Assembly: GCA_029862975.1 (NCBI GenBank)
Contig: JAOTWP010000025.1
Location: 1 to 37,314, forward strand
Reading direction: 5' to 3'
Source: Acidobacteriota bacterium
GTDB taxonomy: Bacteria > Acidobacteriota > Thermoanaerobaculia > Multivoradales > JAHEKO01
DNA: 37,314 nucleotides
Positions 8,804 through 18,611 of the stretch are shown here, one piece after another. Made by a program: the position numbers and the translations under genes. The notes beneath the pieces were generated by a model, which saw nothing but the letters and a program-made list of their open reading frames with translations, did not search any database and was not told the DNA's origin. Positions within the stretch are counted from its first letter, which is position 1, and each line of letters opens with the position of its first letter.

Positions 8804-9667
8804 ATGTTCGCACCGCAATTCGGCTACCACCGCGCGAGCTCGGTCGCAGAGGCCGGTGAGCTCCTGCGCAGCAACCCGGGGGCCAAGCTGCTGGCGGGCG
8901 GCCACAGCCTCATCCCGGTCCTCAAGCTGCGGCTGGCGGCGCCGCCGGCGCTCATCGACATCGGGCGCCTGGCCGAGCTCCGGGGCATCGCCGTCGACGG
9001 CGGCTCCCTGCGCCTCGGCGCCCTGACGACCCACGCCGAGCTCGCGGCTTCACCCGAGCTGCAGCGGCACGCGCCGGCCCTGGCGCAGGCCGCGTCCGTG
9101 ATCGGCGACCCGGCGGTGCGCAACCGCGGCACGATCGGCGGCAACGTGGCCCACGCCGACCCCGCGTCGGACCTGCCCACCGTGCTGGTGGCGCTGGGAG
9201 CGGCCTTCGAGATCGCCGGCGCGGGCGGCGAGCGCACGGTGCCGGCGGCGGAGTTCTTCCAGGGGATGATGGCGACGGCGCTGGGCGACGGCGATCTGCT
9301 GACGGCCGTGGTCCTGCCGGCCCGGCCGCCGGGTCAGGGCCAGGCCTACGTCAAGTTCGCGCATCCGGCGTCGCGCTACGCCGTCATCGGCGTCGCCGCG
9401 GCGCTCACCGTGAGCGACGGCGCGTGCACGGCGGCTGCCGTCGCCGTCGGCGGACTCGTGCCCGTGCCGCTGCGGGCGCCTTCGGTCGAGGGGGCGCTGG
9501 CCGGCGGTCCCGTGGCGGCGGACGCCCTCGCGGCGGCGGCGGACCGGGTCGCGGCCGACCTCGGCGACGATCTCATCGGCGACGTCTTCGCCTCGGCCGA
9601 GTACCGCAGGGCCGTGGCCGCGGTCTGGGTGCGGCGCGCGCTCGAGGCGGCGGCGCAAGCCGCGTAG
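8804..9667 (+). CDS. coxM: FAD-binding medium subunit of molybdenum hydroxylase
   Basis: This 287-residue protein belongs to the CoxM/FAD-binding family. The two FAD pyrophosphate-contact motifs are present: AGGHSLIPVLKLRLA near residue 31 and TIGGNVAHADP near residue 107. The C-terminal CO-dehydrogenase flavoprotein domain follows. In the complex it accepts electrons from the small-subunit [2Fe-2S] clusters and passes them to the quinone pool or another acceptor. It begins three bases after the large-subunit stop, with a strong AAGGAGG ribosome site inside the end of that gene. It is followed after 21 bases by the MoxR ATPase. Confidence 0.93.
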   Translation: MFAPQFGYHRASSVAEAGELLRSNPGAKLLAGGHSLIPVLKLRLAAPPALIDIGRLAELRGIAVDGGSLRLGALTTHAELAASPELQRHAPALAQAASVIGDPAVRNRGTIGGNVAHADPASDLPTVLVALGAAFEIAGAGGERTVPAAEFFQGMMATALGDGDLLTAVVLPARPPGQGQAYVKFAHPASRYAVIGVAAALTVSDGACTAAAVAVGGLVPVPLRAPSVEGALAGGPVAADALAAAADRVAADLGDDLIGDVFASAEYRRAVAAVWVRRALEAAAQAA

Positions 9668-9688
9668 CCCGCGGCCCGGCGCGACCTC

Positions 9689-10606
9689 ATGGCGCGAGAC
9701 CGAGCCCCGCGCTCGATCGATGAGCTCTGCGAGCTGCTGGCCGGCGAGCTCTACATCGCCGATCGCGGGCTGGCGACGTCGATCTACCTCGCCCTCCAGC
9801 TGGGGCGGCCGCTCCTGCTGGAGGGCGAGGCCGGGGTCGGCAAGACCGAGGTCGCCAAGGTCCTGGCGGGCGGGCTCGGCACGGAGCTCATCCGCCTGCA
9901 ATGCTACGAGGGCCTCGACGTCAACCACGCGGTCTACGAGTGGAACTACGCCCGGCAGCTGCTCGAGATCCGGCTGATGGAGGCGAGCGGCACCCTCGAC
10001 CGCGAGGCGGCCGCCGCCGAGCTCTTCAGCGAGGAGTTCCTCGTGCGGCGTCCGGTGCTGCGCGCCCTCCAGCACGGGGGCCGGCCTCCCGTCCTCCTGA
10101 TCGACGAGCTCGACCGTGCCGACGAGGAGTTCGAGGGCTTCCTCCTGGAGATCCTCTCCGACTTCCAGGTGACGATTCCGGAGCTCGGGACGATCCGCGC
10201 CGAAGCACCGCCGATCGTCATCATCACCTCCAACCGGACGCGCGAGCTCCACGACGCGCTCAAGCGCCGCTGCCTCTACTTCTGGATCGACTACCCCGAC
10301 TACGAAAAGGAGCTGAGCATCGTCACCGCCAAGGTCCCCGCGGCGTCGCGGCGGCTGGCCGAGCAGGTCACGGGCTTCGTCCAGGAGCTGCGGCTGACCG
10401 CGCTCTACAAGGTGGCGGGCGTCTCCGAGACGCTCGACTGGATCGCCGCGCTGACCGCCCTCGACCGCTCGGAGCTCGACGCGCGAACGGTGGACGAGAC
10501 GCTGGGGATCGTGCTCAAGAACCAGGAGGACATTCGCGCCGTGCGCGGCGAGCGCGTCCGGGCGATCCTCGACCGCGTGGCCCACCCCGGCGCCGCCGGC
10601 GCGTAG
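9689..10606 (+). CDS. MoxR-family AAA+ ATPase (CoxD-like maturation factor)
   Basis: This 305-residue MoxR-type AAA+ ATPase has Walker A GEAGVGKTEVAK (about 48-60) and Walker B LLIDELDRADEEFEGF (about 133-148). Sensor 1 is IITSNRTRELHDALKRRC, with its arginine finger region. In characterised CO dehydrogenase clusters the equivalent CoxD is a membrane-bound chaperone that helps install the metal centre. Here it most likely acts with the VWA protein encoded three bases downstream to mature the molybdenum enzyme. The tight spacing after the medium subunit supports co-transcription. Confidence 0.9.
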   Translation: MARDRAPRSIDELCELLAGELYIADRGLATSIYLALQLGRPLLLEGEAGVGKTEVAKVLAGGLGTELIRLQCYEGLDVNHAVYEWNYARQLLEIRLMEASGTLDREAAAAELFSEEFLVRRPVLRALQHGGRPPVLLIDELDRADEEFEGFLLEILSDFQVTIPELGTIRAEAPPIVIITSNRTRELHDALKRRCLYFWIDYPDYEKELSIVTAKVPAASRRLAEQVTGFVQELRLTALYKVAGVSETLDWIAALTALDRSELDARTVDETLGIVLKNQEDIRAVRGERVRAILDRVAHPGAAGA

Positions 10607-10609
10607 AGG

Positions 10610-11824
10610 ATGGGATCGCTCCTCCCCAACCTGCTGCGCTTCGGACGGCTGCTCCGCGCCCTCGGGCTCGAGGTGCCGGCGGGGAGCATGCTGACGGCGG
10701 CCCGCGCGCTCGAGCACGTCGATATCGGCCGGCGCGGCGACTTCTACCACGCGCTGCGCTGCGTGCTCGTCCGTCGCGCCGCCGACCTGCCGCCCTTCGA
10801 CGCCGCGTTCCGTGCCTTCTGGCGCCGCCCTCCCGGGCGGCGGGTGAGGAACCGTCCGCGCGCCATGGGCGAGGAGATCCGCTTCGGCGAGCCGGAGGTC
10901 GATCCCCCGTCTCTGGCGGCGGAAGCGGGGGACGATCCGAGCTCCGGGGGGCCGCTCGCCGAGCCCCGGCACCTCGAGCTGGCCACCCACAGCGCCCGGG
11001 AAGCTCTGCGGCGGAAGGACTTCGCCCTTTACTCCGCCGCCGAGATCGCCGCCGCGGAGACGATGATGGCGCGGCTCGACTGGGAGGTCGGCTCGCGCCG
11101 CACCCGGCGCTGGCTCGCCGGCGCCGGCCCCGGCCTGGACCTGCGCCGGCTTCTGCGCAGCGCCGCGCGCCACGGGCAGGACGACCCGGTGCTGCCTCGA
11201 CGGCGGCGCAAGGTCCGCCGCCGTCCCCTCGTCCTGATCTGCGACGTCAGCGGCTCGATGGAGCGCTACACCCGCATGCTGCTCCACTTCTGCCACTCGC
11301 TGACCGGCGGTCTCGAGGGCGTCGAGTCGTTCGTCTTCTCGACCCGCCTCACTCGCGTGACGCCCGAGCTGCGGCGGGGGCGGATCAACGACGTTCTGCC
11401 CGCGCTGAGCGAGCGGGTGCACGACTGGTCCGGGGGGACGCGGATCGGGGAGGCGCTCGGCTCGTTCGCGCGCGACTGGGCGCGCCGGATCCTCGGCCAC
11501 GGCGCGGTCGTGCTGCTGATCTCCGACGGCTGGGACCGCGGCGATCCCGAGCTCCTGGCGCGGGAGATGGCCCGGCTGCAGCGCTCGTGCCATCGCCTCG
11601 TCTGGCTCAATCCGCTGCTCGGGGCGCCCGGCTACGAGCCCCTGACGCGGGGCATGCGAGCCGCCCTGCCGCTCGTCGACGACTTCCTACCGGTGCACAA
11701 CCTCGAGAGCCTGGAGACGCTGGCGCGCCATCTCAACCGGCTGCCGGAGGCCCGGTCGCGGCGACCGGTCGCGCCGCCGGGTCACGCCCTCTCGCGCCGG
11801 TCCAGGGCGGCGGTGCAGCGGTAG
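10610..11824 (+). CDS. CoxE-like VWA-domain protein
   Basis: This 404-residue protein has a C-terminal von Willebrand A fold with a MIDAS motif (DVSGSM, about residue 208), VLLISDGWDRGD, and the preceding conserved helical region of CoxE-type proteins. MoxR and VWA proteins work as pairs in cofactor insertion and complex assembly, and CoxE with CoxD is required in known CO dehydrogenase clusters. No signal peptide is visible, so it should act in the cytoplasm. It lies at the end of the molybdenum hydroxylase operon. Its last 43 bases overlap the oppositely oriented archaemetzincin gene, which is tail-to-tail. Confidence 0.88.
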   Translation: MGSLLPNLLRFGRLLRALGLEVPAGSMLTAARALEHVDIGRRGDFYHALRCVLVRRAADLPPFDAAFRAFWRRPPGRRVRNRPRAMGEEIRFGEPEVDPPSLAAEAGDDPSSGGPLAEPRHLELATHSAREALRRKDFALYSAAEIAAAETMMARLDWEVGSRRTRRWLAGAGPGLDLRRLLRSAARHGQDDPVLPRRRRKVRRRPLVLICDVSGSMERYTRMLLHFCHSLTGGLEGVESFVFSTRLTRVTPELRRGRINDVLPALSERVHDWSGGTRIGEALGSFARDWARRILGHGAVVLLISDGWDRGDPELLAREMARLQRSCHRLVWLNPLLGAPGYEPLTRGMRAALPLVDDFLPVHNLESLETLARHLNRLPEARSRRPVAPPGHALSRRSRAAVQR

Positions 11825-12399
11825 CAGAAGGCGGCGGTCTTGAGGTCGATTCCCACCACCTCGGGAGAGCTCGCCATGACGCAGCGGCCGTCGGAGCAGT
11901 GGACCAGGCCGCAGGCGTGGCCGAGCTCGTGGATCGCCTCCTTGACGAGGCGGGCCTGGAGCAGCGCGCGGTCGGCCGGCAGGCCGTAGCGCTCCGGGGC
12001 CAGGCGGTGACTCGACACCAGGGCGGCCCGGCCGTCGAGCTGGGCCTCTCCGAAGACGAACGTGAGAACGGGGATGAACAGATCTGCGTCCGTGACCCCC
12101 AGGACCTTTGCCGTTCCCGGATGGTGGCGGAGCAGCAGCGCCAGCAGCAGCCGGGAGTTGTACTGGCCGCGGGAGCCGTCGAAGGCCGTCTCGGGATCGA
12201 AGTTCGGCGCCTGCCGCTCGACCTCGAGCCCGAACGTGGCCCGGAGCTCGCCGGCGAGCGGCTCCAGGAGCGCGCTGCGCTCGCCGCAGTAGAAGGGAAC
12301 CAGGGCGAGAACGCCCGGCCGCGCTTCAGCCGCCGGGCCGGCCGCCGCGGCAGGGCCCGGCGCTCGGGGCAAGCCCGGATCTCGACCGGCAGGCGGCAC
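11782..12399 (-). CDS. amzA: archaemetzincin family zinc metalloprotease
   Basis: This 205-residue protein carries the extended archaemetzincin zinc motif HELGHACGLVHCSDGRCVM (about 156-174) and a downstream FCYRC (about 190). Together these give the HEXXHXXGXXH-type catalytic zinc site and the four-Cys structural zinc site that define the family. The N-terminal part (residues 29-120) has the family's LVPF start. The first 28 residues are Ala/Pro/Gly-rich and poorly conserved, so a later start is possible. No signal peptide is apparent. It may be an aminopeptidase-like cytosolic protease; the substrate is unknown. It lies 13 bases upstream of the sigma-54 regulator's stop-codon end, on the same strand but after that gene in transcription order, so it could be its last operon member. 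Confidence 0.9.
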   Translation of the reverse strand: MPPAGRDPGLPRAPGPAAAAGPAAEARPGVLALVPFYCGERSALLEPLAGELRATFGLEVERQAPNFDPETAFDGSRGQYNSRLLLALLLRHHPGTAKVLGVTDADLFIPVLTFVFGEAQLDGRAALVSSHRLAPERYGLPADRALLQARLVKEAIHELGHACGLVHCSDGRCVMASSPEVVGIDLKTAAFCYRCTAALDRRERA

Positions 12400-12412
12400 C
12401 CCCGTCCTCCGC

Positions 12413-13746
<1,334 letters not shown>

Positions 13747-13750
<4 letters not shown>

Positions 13751-15399
13751 TCTCTTGCCTCCTGGTCCGGCGGGGCGTCTGCCGCCGCCTCTGGCCCGCC
13801 GCGCGGCAGCCGCAGGCGGAAGGTCGCCCCGCGCCCGGGCGACGATTCGACCTCGATCTGGCCGCCGTGGCCGCGGACGATCCCGTAGACCACCGCCAGG
13901 CCCAGCCCCACCCCGCTCGGCTCGCTCTTGGTGGTGAAGAACGGCTCGAAGATCCGGGTCTGGATCTCCGCCGGGATGCCGACCCCGGTGTCCGCCACTT
14001 CGACCACGATCTCGTCCGCCTCCCCTTCGAGCATCCGCACGGTGAGCTCGCCCTCTCCGTCCCCGGCCTCGACCATCGCCTCGACGGCGTTGACGCAGAG
14101 GGCCACGAGAGCCTGCTCGAGCTGGCCGGCGTCGCCCCAGATCGTCGCGTCGGCGAGCTCGCGCTCGGTGCGCAGGCGCACGCCGTGCATCTCCAGGTGA
14201 TGGCGCACGAGGGCCAGGCTCCTCTCCAGGACGCCGTCGAGGTCGACCTGCGCCTTCTCTCCCGCGCCGTGGCGGGCGAAGAGGAGCAGATTGCGCACCA
14301 CGCCGCCGCAGCGGCTGCACTCCGACTCGATCACCCGCAGGTGGTGGCGCAGCTCCTCCGCCACCGTCGCGGCCAGCGGCTGGCGGTCCAGCTCCCGCTC
14401 CACGAGACGGGCGTAGGTGAGGATCCCGCTCAGGGGGTTGTTGAGCTCGTGGGCCACGGTGGCCGCGAGCTTGCCGAGCGACGCCATCTTCTCCATGTGG
14501 AGAACCTGGCGCTGGGTCCGTTGCAGCTCGCTCGTCTTTTCCGCCACGGTCTCCTCCAGGCGCCGGGACCACCCTTCGAGCTCGCCGCGGGCCTGCGCCA
14601 GGTCCTCGGTCATGCTGTTGAAGGCGTGAGCGAGCCGCGCCAGCTCGTGCTCGCCGCCGACGTCGATCCGGGTGCCGAGCTCGCCGGCCGCCACTCGCCG
14701 GGCCCCCTCGCGCAATCGCGACACCGGCTGCTGCACCAGGCGCCGGACCAGGACCCAGACGACCGTGGCGGTGACGAGAAGCAGGAGCGCCGTCGTGACG
14801 AGGAGCTGGCGGCGCACCGAGCGCTCGGCCGCCTCGACGGGAGCGAGCGACATCTCGAGGTCGAGCACCCCGAGGACCGCCCGCTCGGGCGGGTGGGCGT
14901 GGCAGCCCGCCGTGGCGCACACCGTCTCGTTCTCGATCACCGAGAGGTAGCGGACGGCCCGCACGCCGCTCGCCGTGCGCATGGCGGCCGAGGCTTCGGC
15001 CGCCGCGGCGCTCGCCGGCGCGCCGGGGCCGTGACAGCTCAGGCAGGGCGTGTCCTCGAGCTGTGCCGCCAGGCCGATCTCGTCCGGCGACGCCGACAGC
15101 ACGATCCGGCCCTCCTTGTCGTAGACGCGGATGGCCAGGATCTCGGGCCCCTCGGCCATCCGCTCGAGCAGCGCCTGCACCTCGTCGAGCTGGTTGAGCA
15201 GCATGCCGTCGTGGGTGGCGCGCCGCACGAGACCGCTGTTGCGCTTGACCCCGGAGCTGATCAGCGAGGTCAGCTGATCCTGGGCCGACCGGAAGTTCAG
15301 GAAGGTGTGGAGCGCGAGGACGACCGCCACCGTGAGGAAGAGCGGCACCAGCAGGCGAATGCCGAAGGACCCCAGGAGCGACCGGAAGCGACTCGCCAT
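13747..15399 (-). CDS. membrane histidine kinase with periplasmic c-type heme sensor domain
   Basis: This 550-residue kinase has a transmembrane helix at about 12-34. Its periplasmic domain (about 35-198) contains a CXXCH heme motif, CLSCH at 119-123, and a second CX4CH motif, CATAGCH at 161-167. A second helix (about 199-217), HAMP (218-270), a coiled linker, HisKA with [11 protein letters not shown] (H317) and a complete HATPase domain ([19 protein letters not shown]) follow. CX4CH is a known variant heme attachment site in some multiheme cytochromes. The sensor should therefore detect redox state or a small ligand (NO, CO, O2) through heme, though heme attachment itself is inferred. The start at 15399 is chosen because the membrane helix follows it directly; the track ORF extends further upstream. 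Its partner is the adjacent sigma-54 regulator. Confidence 0.92.
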
Positions 15400-15466
15400 G
15401 AATGGCCTCCCCTGCCGCGGGCGTGGTGCCCGTCTCGTCTCGATGCTACCGCGAGGCGCTGAAAAT

Positions 15467-15497
15467 CTCAACGCTCGCTGTTGAGCTCGGCAACAGC
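15467..15497. promoter_or_regulatory. candidate activator operator: overlapping inverted repeats
   Basis: Two inverted repeats overlap here: CTCAAC-N7-GTTGAG (15467-15485) and GCTGTTG-N7-CAACAGC (15477-15497, seven perfect base pairs). The core reads CAAC-N7-GTTG-N7-CAAC, so half-sites recur every 11 bases, one helical turn. The site lies about 130 bases upstream of the expected start of the sigma-54 promoter at 15582, a usual distance for enhancer-binding regulators. It also sits close to the kinase start, so autoregulation is possible. Binding is inferred. Confidence 0.5.
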
Positions 15498-15581
15498 CGG
15501 AACGCCGGCGGCGCTCGACCTCTCGGCGCGTAACTCGCTGCACACAAGATGCTTAGCGCTACGTGACGCGGCGGTGCGCCG

Positions 15582-15597
15582 TGGTCCGCGCCTTGCA
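15582..15597 (+). promoter_or_regulatory. sigma-54 (-24/-12) promoter
   Basis: TGGTCCGCGCCTTGCA matches the consensus TGGCACG-N4-TTGCA at ten of twelve defined positions, with the invariant GG and GC exactly ten bases apart. Transcription would start about 12 bases downstream, leaving a leader of about 33 bases before the GcvH-like gene at 15642. The divergent neighbour encodes a sigma-54 activator, which supports the call. Confidence 0.75.
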
Positions 15598-15641
15598 CAG
15601 CAAGGGGGCGGGGCGACCCGAGCCCCAGACCGGAGGACGCG

Positions 15642-16439
15642 ATGGAACCCCAGAAGATTCGCCTCAGAGAATGTCTCGCCGCCGCCGCCGTGGTTCTCGT
15701 CCTGATCGCCGCCCTGCCCCTGCTGGGGGTGGGTCTGTTCGTCCTCCGCTTCGTCCTCGTGGCGCTCGCCGTGGCGGCGCTGACGGCCGGCGTGGTGGCG
15801 TTCGCGGCGAGCCGGCGCTTCCGCCGCCGCTTCCTGGCCGCGATCGGGCCCCGCTACGACTACAAGGGGCTGCACCTCTCCACCGACGTCGCCCTCGACC
15901 CCGCCCACTCCTGGGCGCTCGTCGACCCGGACGGCGCCTTCGTCGGCGTCGACGATCTCGCCGCGGCCTGTCTGGGGCCGGTCGAGCGGGTCGAGCTGCC
16001 CGCGACGGGGCGGCGGGTGGAGCGCGGCGAGGCCCTGTTCACGCTCAGCCGCGCCGGTCGCGACCTGCCGGTACCGTCTCCGGTCAGCGGCACGGTGAGC
16101 GCCCGCAACGAGGCGCTGGTGAGCGACCCGCAGCGCGTCAACCGCGACCCCTTCGGCCTGGGCTGGGTCGCCCGGCTCCGCACCGACAACCCGCGCGCCC
16201 AGCGCCGCCGGCTGCTGCGCGGCCTGCGCGCCCAGGAGTTCTTCCGCCACGAGGTGGATCGGCTCGTGGGCACGCTGGGCAGCGACTCGTCCGCGATCAC
16301 CTCCCTCGCCGACGGCGGCGCGGTCGTCGCCGATCTCCATCGAGCGATCGACTTCCCGACCTGGCAGCGGCTGCGCCGCCAGTTCTTCGCCGCCGGCCGG
16401 GAGGAAGAAGCCCTTTCGGCGACCCGGGCCAGCGAGTAG
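15642..16439 (+). CDS. membrane-anchored GcvH-like (lipoyl-fold) protein without the lipoyl lysine, I
   Basis: This 265-residue protein has two hydrophobic segments at about 12-56, then a GcvH-like domain (about 85-180). The domain shows AHSW, an LGPVERVELP strand, SPVSGTVSARNEAL and NRDPFGLGWVARL, all matching the glycine cleavage H-protein pattern. Where H-protein has ESVKA with the lipoylated Lys, this protein reads LSRAGRDLPV, and the aligned residue is Gly139. It therefore cannot carry lipoate at the normal site. The C-terminal about 85 residues are unrecognised. It is the first gene of the sigma-54-promoted module and is followed by the HybA-like ferredoxin. I infer a structural or assembly role in that membrane complex; no function is established. 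Confidence 0.82.
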   Translation: MEPQKIRLRECLAAAAVVLVLIAALPLLGVGLFVLRFVLVALAVAALTAGVVAFAASRRFRRRFLAAIGPRYDYKGLHLSTDVALDPAHSWALVDPDGAFVGVDDLAAACLGPVERVELPATGRRVERGEALFTLSRAGRDLPVPSPVSGTVSARNEALVSDPQRVNRDPFGLGWVARLRTDNPRAQRRRLLRGLRAQEFFRHEVDRLVGTLGSDSSAITSLADGGAVVADLHRAIDFPTWQRLRRQFFAAGREEEALSATRASE

Positions 16440-16469
16440 CCCGAGCGCCGCGACCACCTGGAGGATGCC

Positions 16470-17339
16470 ATGGAGCGTCGCACCTTCCTCAAGTTGACGG
16501 CCGCCGCCGGGGCCACGTCCCTGGCCGGCTGCGCCAGCGCCCCCCGTAGCGCCGAGGACGCCGGCGAGGACTACGCGGTCCTCGTCGACCTCACCCAGTG
16601 CGCCGGCTGCCGCATGTGCGAGTTCGCCTGCGCGGAGGCCAACGGGCTGCCGGAGCCCGACTACGACGAGAAGACGGTCGACCAGGTCCGGCGCGAGCCT
16701 TCCGAGAGGCAGTGGCAGGTCGTCAACCGCTTCGAGACCAGCGCCGGAGAGGTCTACGCCCGGCGCCAGTGCATGCACTGCCTCGAGCCCGCGTGCGCCG
16801 CCGGGTGCCTCACCAAGGCCCTCGTCAAGACCGACGAGGGACCCGTGGTCTGGCGCGCCGACAAGTGCATGGGCTGCCGGTACTGCATGATCTCGTGCCC
16901 CTTCGACGGGCCCAAGTTCGAGTACCACAGCCCCGTGCCCAGGATCCAGAAGTGCCAGATGTGCTGGGAGCGCCTGCGCGCCGGGGAGCGACCGGCGTGC
17001 GTGGAGGACTGCCCGATGGAGGCCCTCGTGTTCGGCAAGCGCTCGGAGCTCCTGGAGCTGGCGCGCCAGCGCATCTACGGCAATCCGGGCGACTACGTGC
17101 CCCACATCTACGGCGAGCACGAAGCGGGCGGCACCAGCTGGCTCTATCTGTCCCCGGTTCCCTTCGCGGAGCTGGGCTTTCCCACGAACCTCGGCACGAC
17201 GTCGTACCCCGAGCTCACCCGCGACTTCCTGACCGCCGTGCCGGTGGTCCTCACCGTCTGGCCGGCCTTCCTGCTGGCCCTGCGGCGGGCCAACGTGGGT
17301 GACGACGAAACCGCCGGCAGCCCGGCGAGGGAGGAGTGA
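16470..17339 (+). CDS. HybA/DmsB-type periplasmic ferredoxin with four [4Fe-4S] clusters
   Basis: This 289-residue iron-sulfur protein begins MERRTFLKLTAAAG, a twin-arginine signal with a lipobox-like LAGC, so it is exported folded. Four cysteine groups follow: CAGCRMCEFAC, CMHCLEPACAAGC, CMGCRYCMISC with a conserved Pro, and CQMCWERL...CVEDCPM. These are the four cubane sites of the HybA/NrfC/PsrB family. A C-terminal hydrophobic helix (about 248-265) anchors it. It should relay electrons between a periplasmic redox partner and the NrfD-like subunit encoded next. No molybdopterin or hydrogenase catalytic subunit is encoded beside it. The start is set by GGAGG at 16460-16464, which spaces well only to ATG 16470. 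Confidence 0.93.
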   Translation: MERRTFLKLTAAAGATSLAGCASAPRSAEDAGEDYAVLVDLTQCAGCRMCEFACAEANGLPEPDYDEKTVDQVRREPSERQWQVVNRFETSAGEVYARRQCMHCLEPACAAGCLTKALVKTDEGPVVWRADKCMGCRYCMISCPFDGPKFEYHSPVPRIQKCQMCWERLRAGERPACVEDCPMEALVFGKRSELLELARQRIYGNPGDYVPHIYGEHEAGGTSWLYLSPVPFAELGFPTNLGTTSYPELTRDFLTAVPVVLTVWPAFLLALRRANVGDDETAGSPAREE

Positions 17340-17341
17340 CC

Positions 17342-18595
17342 ATGGCCGTCCTGGACTTCGAATCCCCGCGCGGAGCGCTCGCCGTCCTGCGCCGCGACCT
17401 GCGGCCCAAGGGACGGCTCCTGACCCCGTTCAACGTCGTCTCGGCGCTCATCATGGCGACGACCGCGGTGATCCTGGTCTTCCGCTTCGCCTTTGGCCTG
17501 GGAGCGGTGACGAACCTCGACCAGCGGTTCCCCTGGGGGCTGTGGATCGGATTCGACGTCGTGGCCGGCGTCGCCCTGGCCGGCGGCGCCTACGTCGTCA
17601 CCTTCCTCGTCTACATCCTGAGGCAGGAGCAGTACCGGCCGATCGTGCGGGTCACGGTCCTCAACGGCTTCCTGGCCTACGTCTTCTACGCCGGCGCCCT
17701 CGTGCTCGACCTGGGCCGGCCGTGGAACGTCGTCAATCCCATCATCGGCAACTCCTTCGGCCTCACCTCGGTGCTGTTCCTCGTCGCCTGGCACTTCCTG
17801 CTCTACATGACGGCCGAGCTGGTCGAGTTCTCGCCCGCGATCGCCGAGTGGCTGGGCTGGCGTCGGCTCCATCGGATCCTCGTGGGGATGACCGTCGGCG
17901 CCGTGGTCTTCGGCATCACGCTGTCGACGCTCCACCAGTCCGGGCTCGGGGCCCTCTACCTCATGGCCAAGCCGAAGATCCACCCGCTGTGGTACTCCGA
18001 GCTCATCCCGCTGCTGTTCTTCGTCTCGAGCATCTTCGCCGGCCTTTCCATGGTGATCGTCGAGGGCAGCCTGACCCGCCGGATCTTCGAGGACCGGGTG
18101 GGCTCCCGCCTGCGCCGCTCGCACGACGACATCCTGCTCGGCCTTGCCCGGATCGCCGGCGGCACGATGTTCGTGTACCTGTTCCTCGAGGCGATGAAGA
18201 TCCTGCACGGCCAGCTGTGGCGCGAGATCCGGGAAGGCTGGGGCGCCTGGTACCTGCTCGAGGTCCTCGGCCTCGTGGCCTTTCCCATGGTGCTGCTGCT
18301 CTACGGCGGAGTCCGCGGCAAGCTGCCGGCCGTGCGCGCCGGGGCGGCCCTCGCGCTCGCCGGCGTGATCCTCAACCGGCTCAACATCTCGGTCATCGCC
18401 TTCCGCTGGGACGAGCCGCTCCACTACGTGCCGACGTGGATGGAGCTCGTCGTCACGGCGGGCATCCTCTCCGCCGAGATCTGGGTGTTCCGCTGGGTCG
18501 TGGGTCGGCTGCCGGTGCTGGGTCGTCGGCCCGCCTGGGCCGAAGAACCCGGCCGCCACGGCGCGAGCGTCGAGACACGCCACGAGGCGGCCTGA
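17342..18595 (+). CDS. NrfD/HybB-like quinone-interacting membrane subunit
   Basis: This 417-residue protein has roughly ten hydrophobic helices and the conserved NrfD-superfamily segments FPWGLWIGFD (about 60-69), LDLGRPW, WHFLLYM and STLHQSGLGALYLMA (about 198-212). HybB-type members of this superfamily carry no heme and bind quinone near the periplasmic ferredoxin subunit. I prefer ATG 17342, two codons after the track's GTG start, because the GGGAGGAG ribosome site spaces correctly to it and the upstream gene ends at 17339. The protein should exchange electrons between the quinone pool and the HybA-like ferredoxin. Whether it reduces or oxidises quinone cannot be told from sequence. Confidence 0.92.
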   Translation: MAVLDFESPRGALAVLRRDLRPKGRLLTPFNVVSALIMATTAVILVFRFAFGLGAVTNLDQRFPWGLWIGFDVVAGVALAGGAYVVTFLVYILRQEQYRPIVRVTVLNGFLAYVFYAGALVLDLGRPWNVVNPIIGNSFGLTSVLFLVAWHFLLYMTAELVEFSPAIAEWLGWRRLHRILVGMTVGAVVFGITLSTLHQSGLGALYLMAKPKIHPLWYSELIPLLFFVSSIFAGLSMVIVEGSLTRRIFEDRVGSRLRRSHDDILLGLARIAGGTMFVYLFLEAMKILHGQLWREIREGWGAWYLLEVLGLVAFPMVLLLYGGVRGKLPAVRAGAALALAGVILNRLNISVIAFRWDEPLHYVPTWMELVVTAGILSAEIWVFRWVVGRLPVLGRRPAWAEEPGRHGASVETRHEAA

Positions 18596-18611
18596 TTCAA
18601 GGGAGAAGGAC

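Noticed and set aside
6008-9034. A 1008-residue minus-strand ORF
   Set aside because: It is antisense to the molybdenum hydroxylase genes, which have clear family motifs. No motif is visible in this frame.
9050-11593. An 847-residue minus-strand ORF
   Set aside because: It runs opposite to coxM, MoxR and CoxE-like genes, with repetitive Arg/Ala/Gly composition; a shadow.
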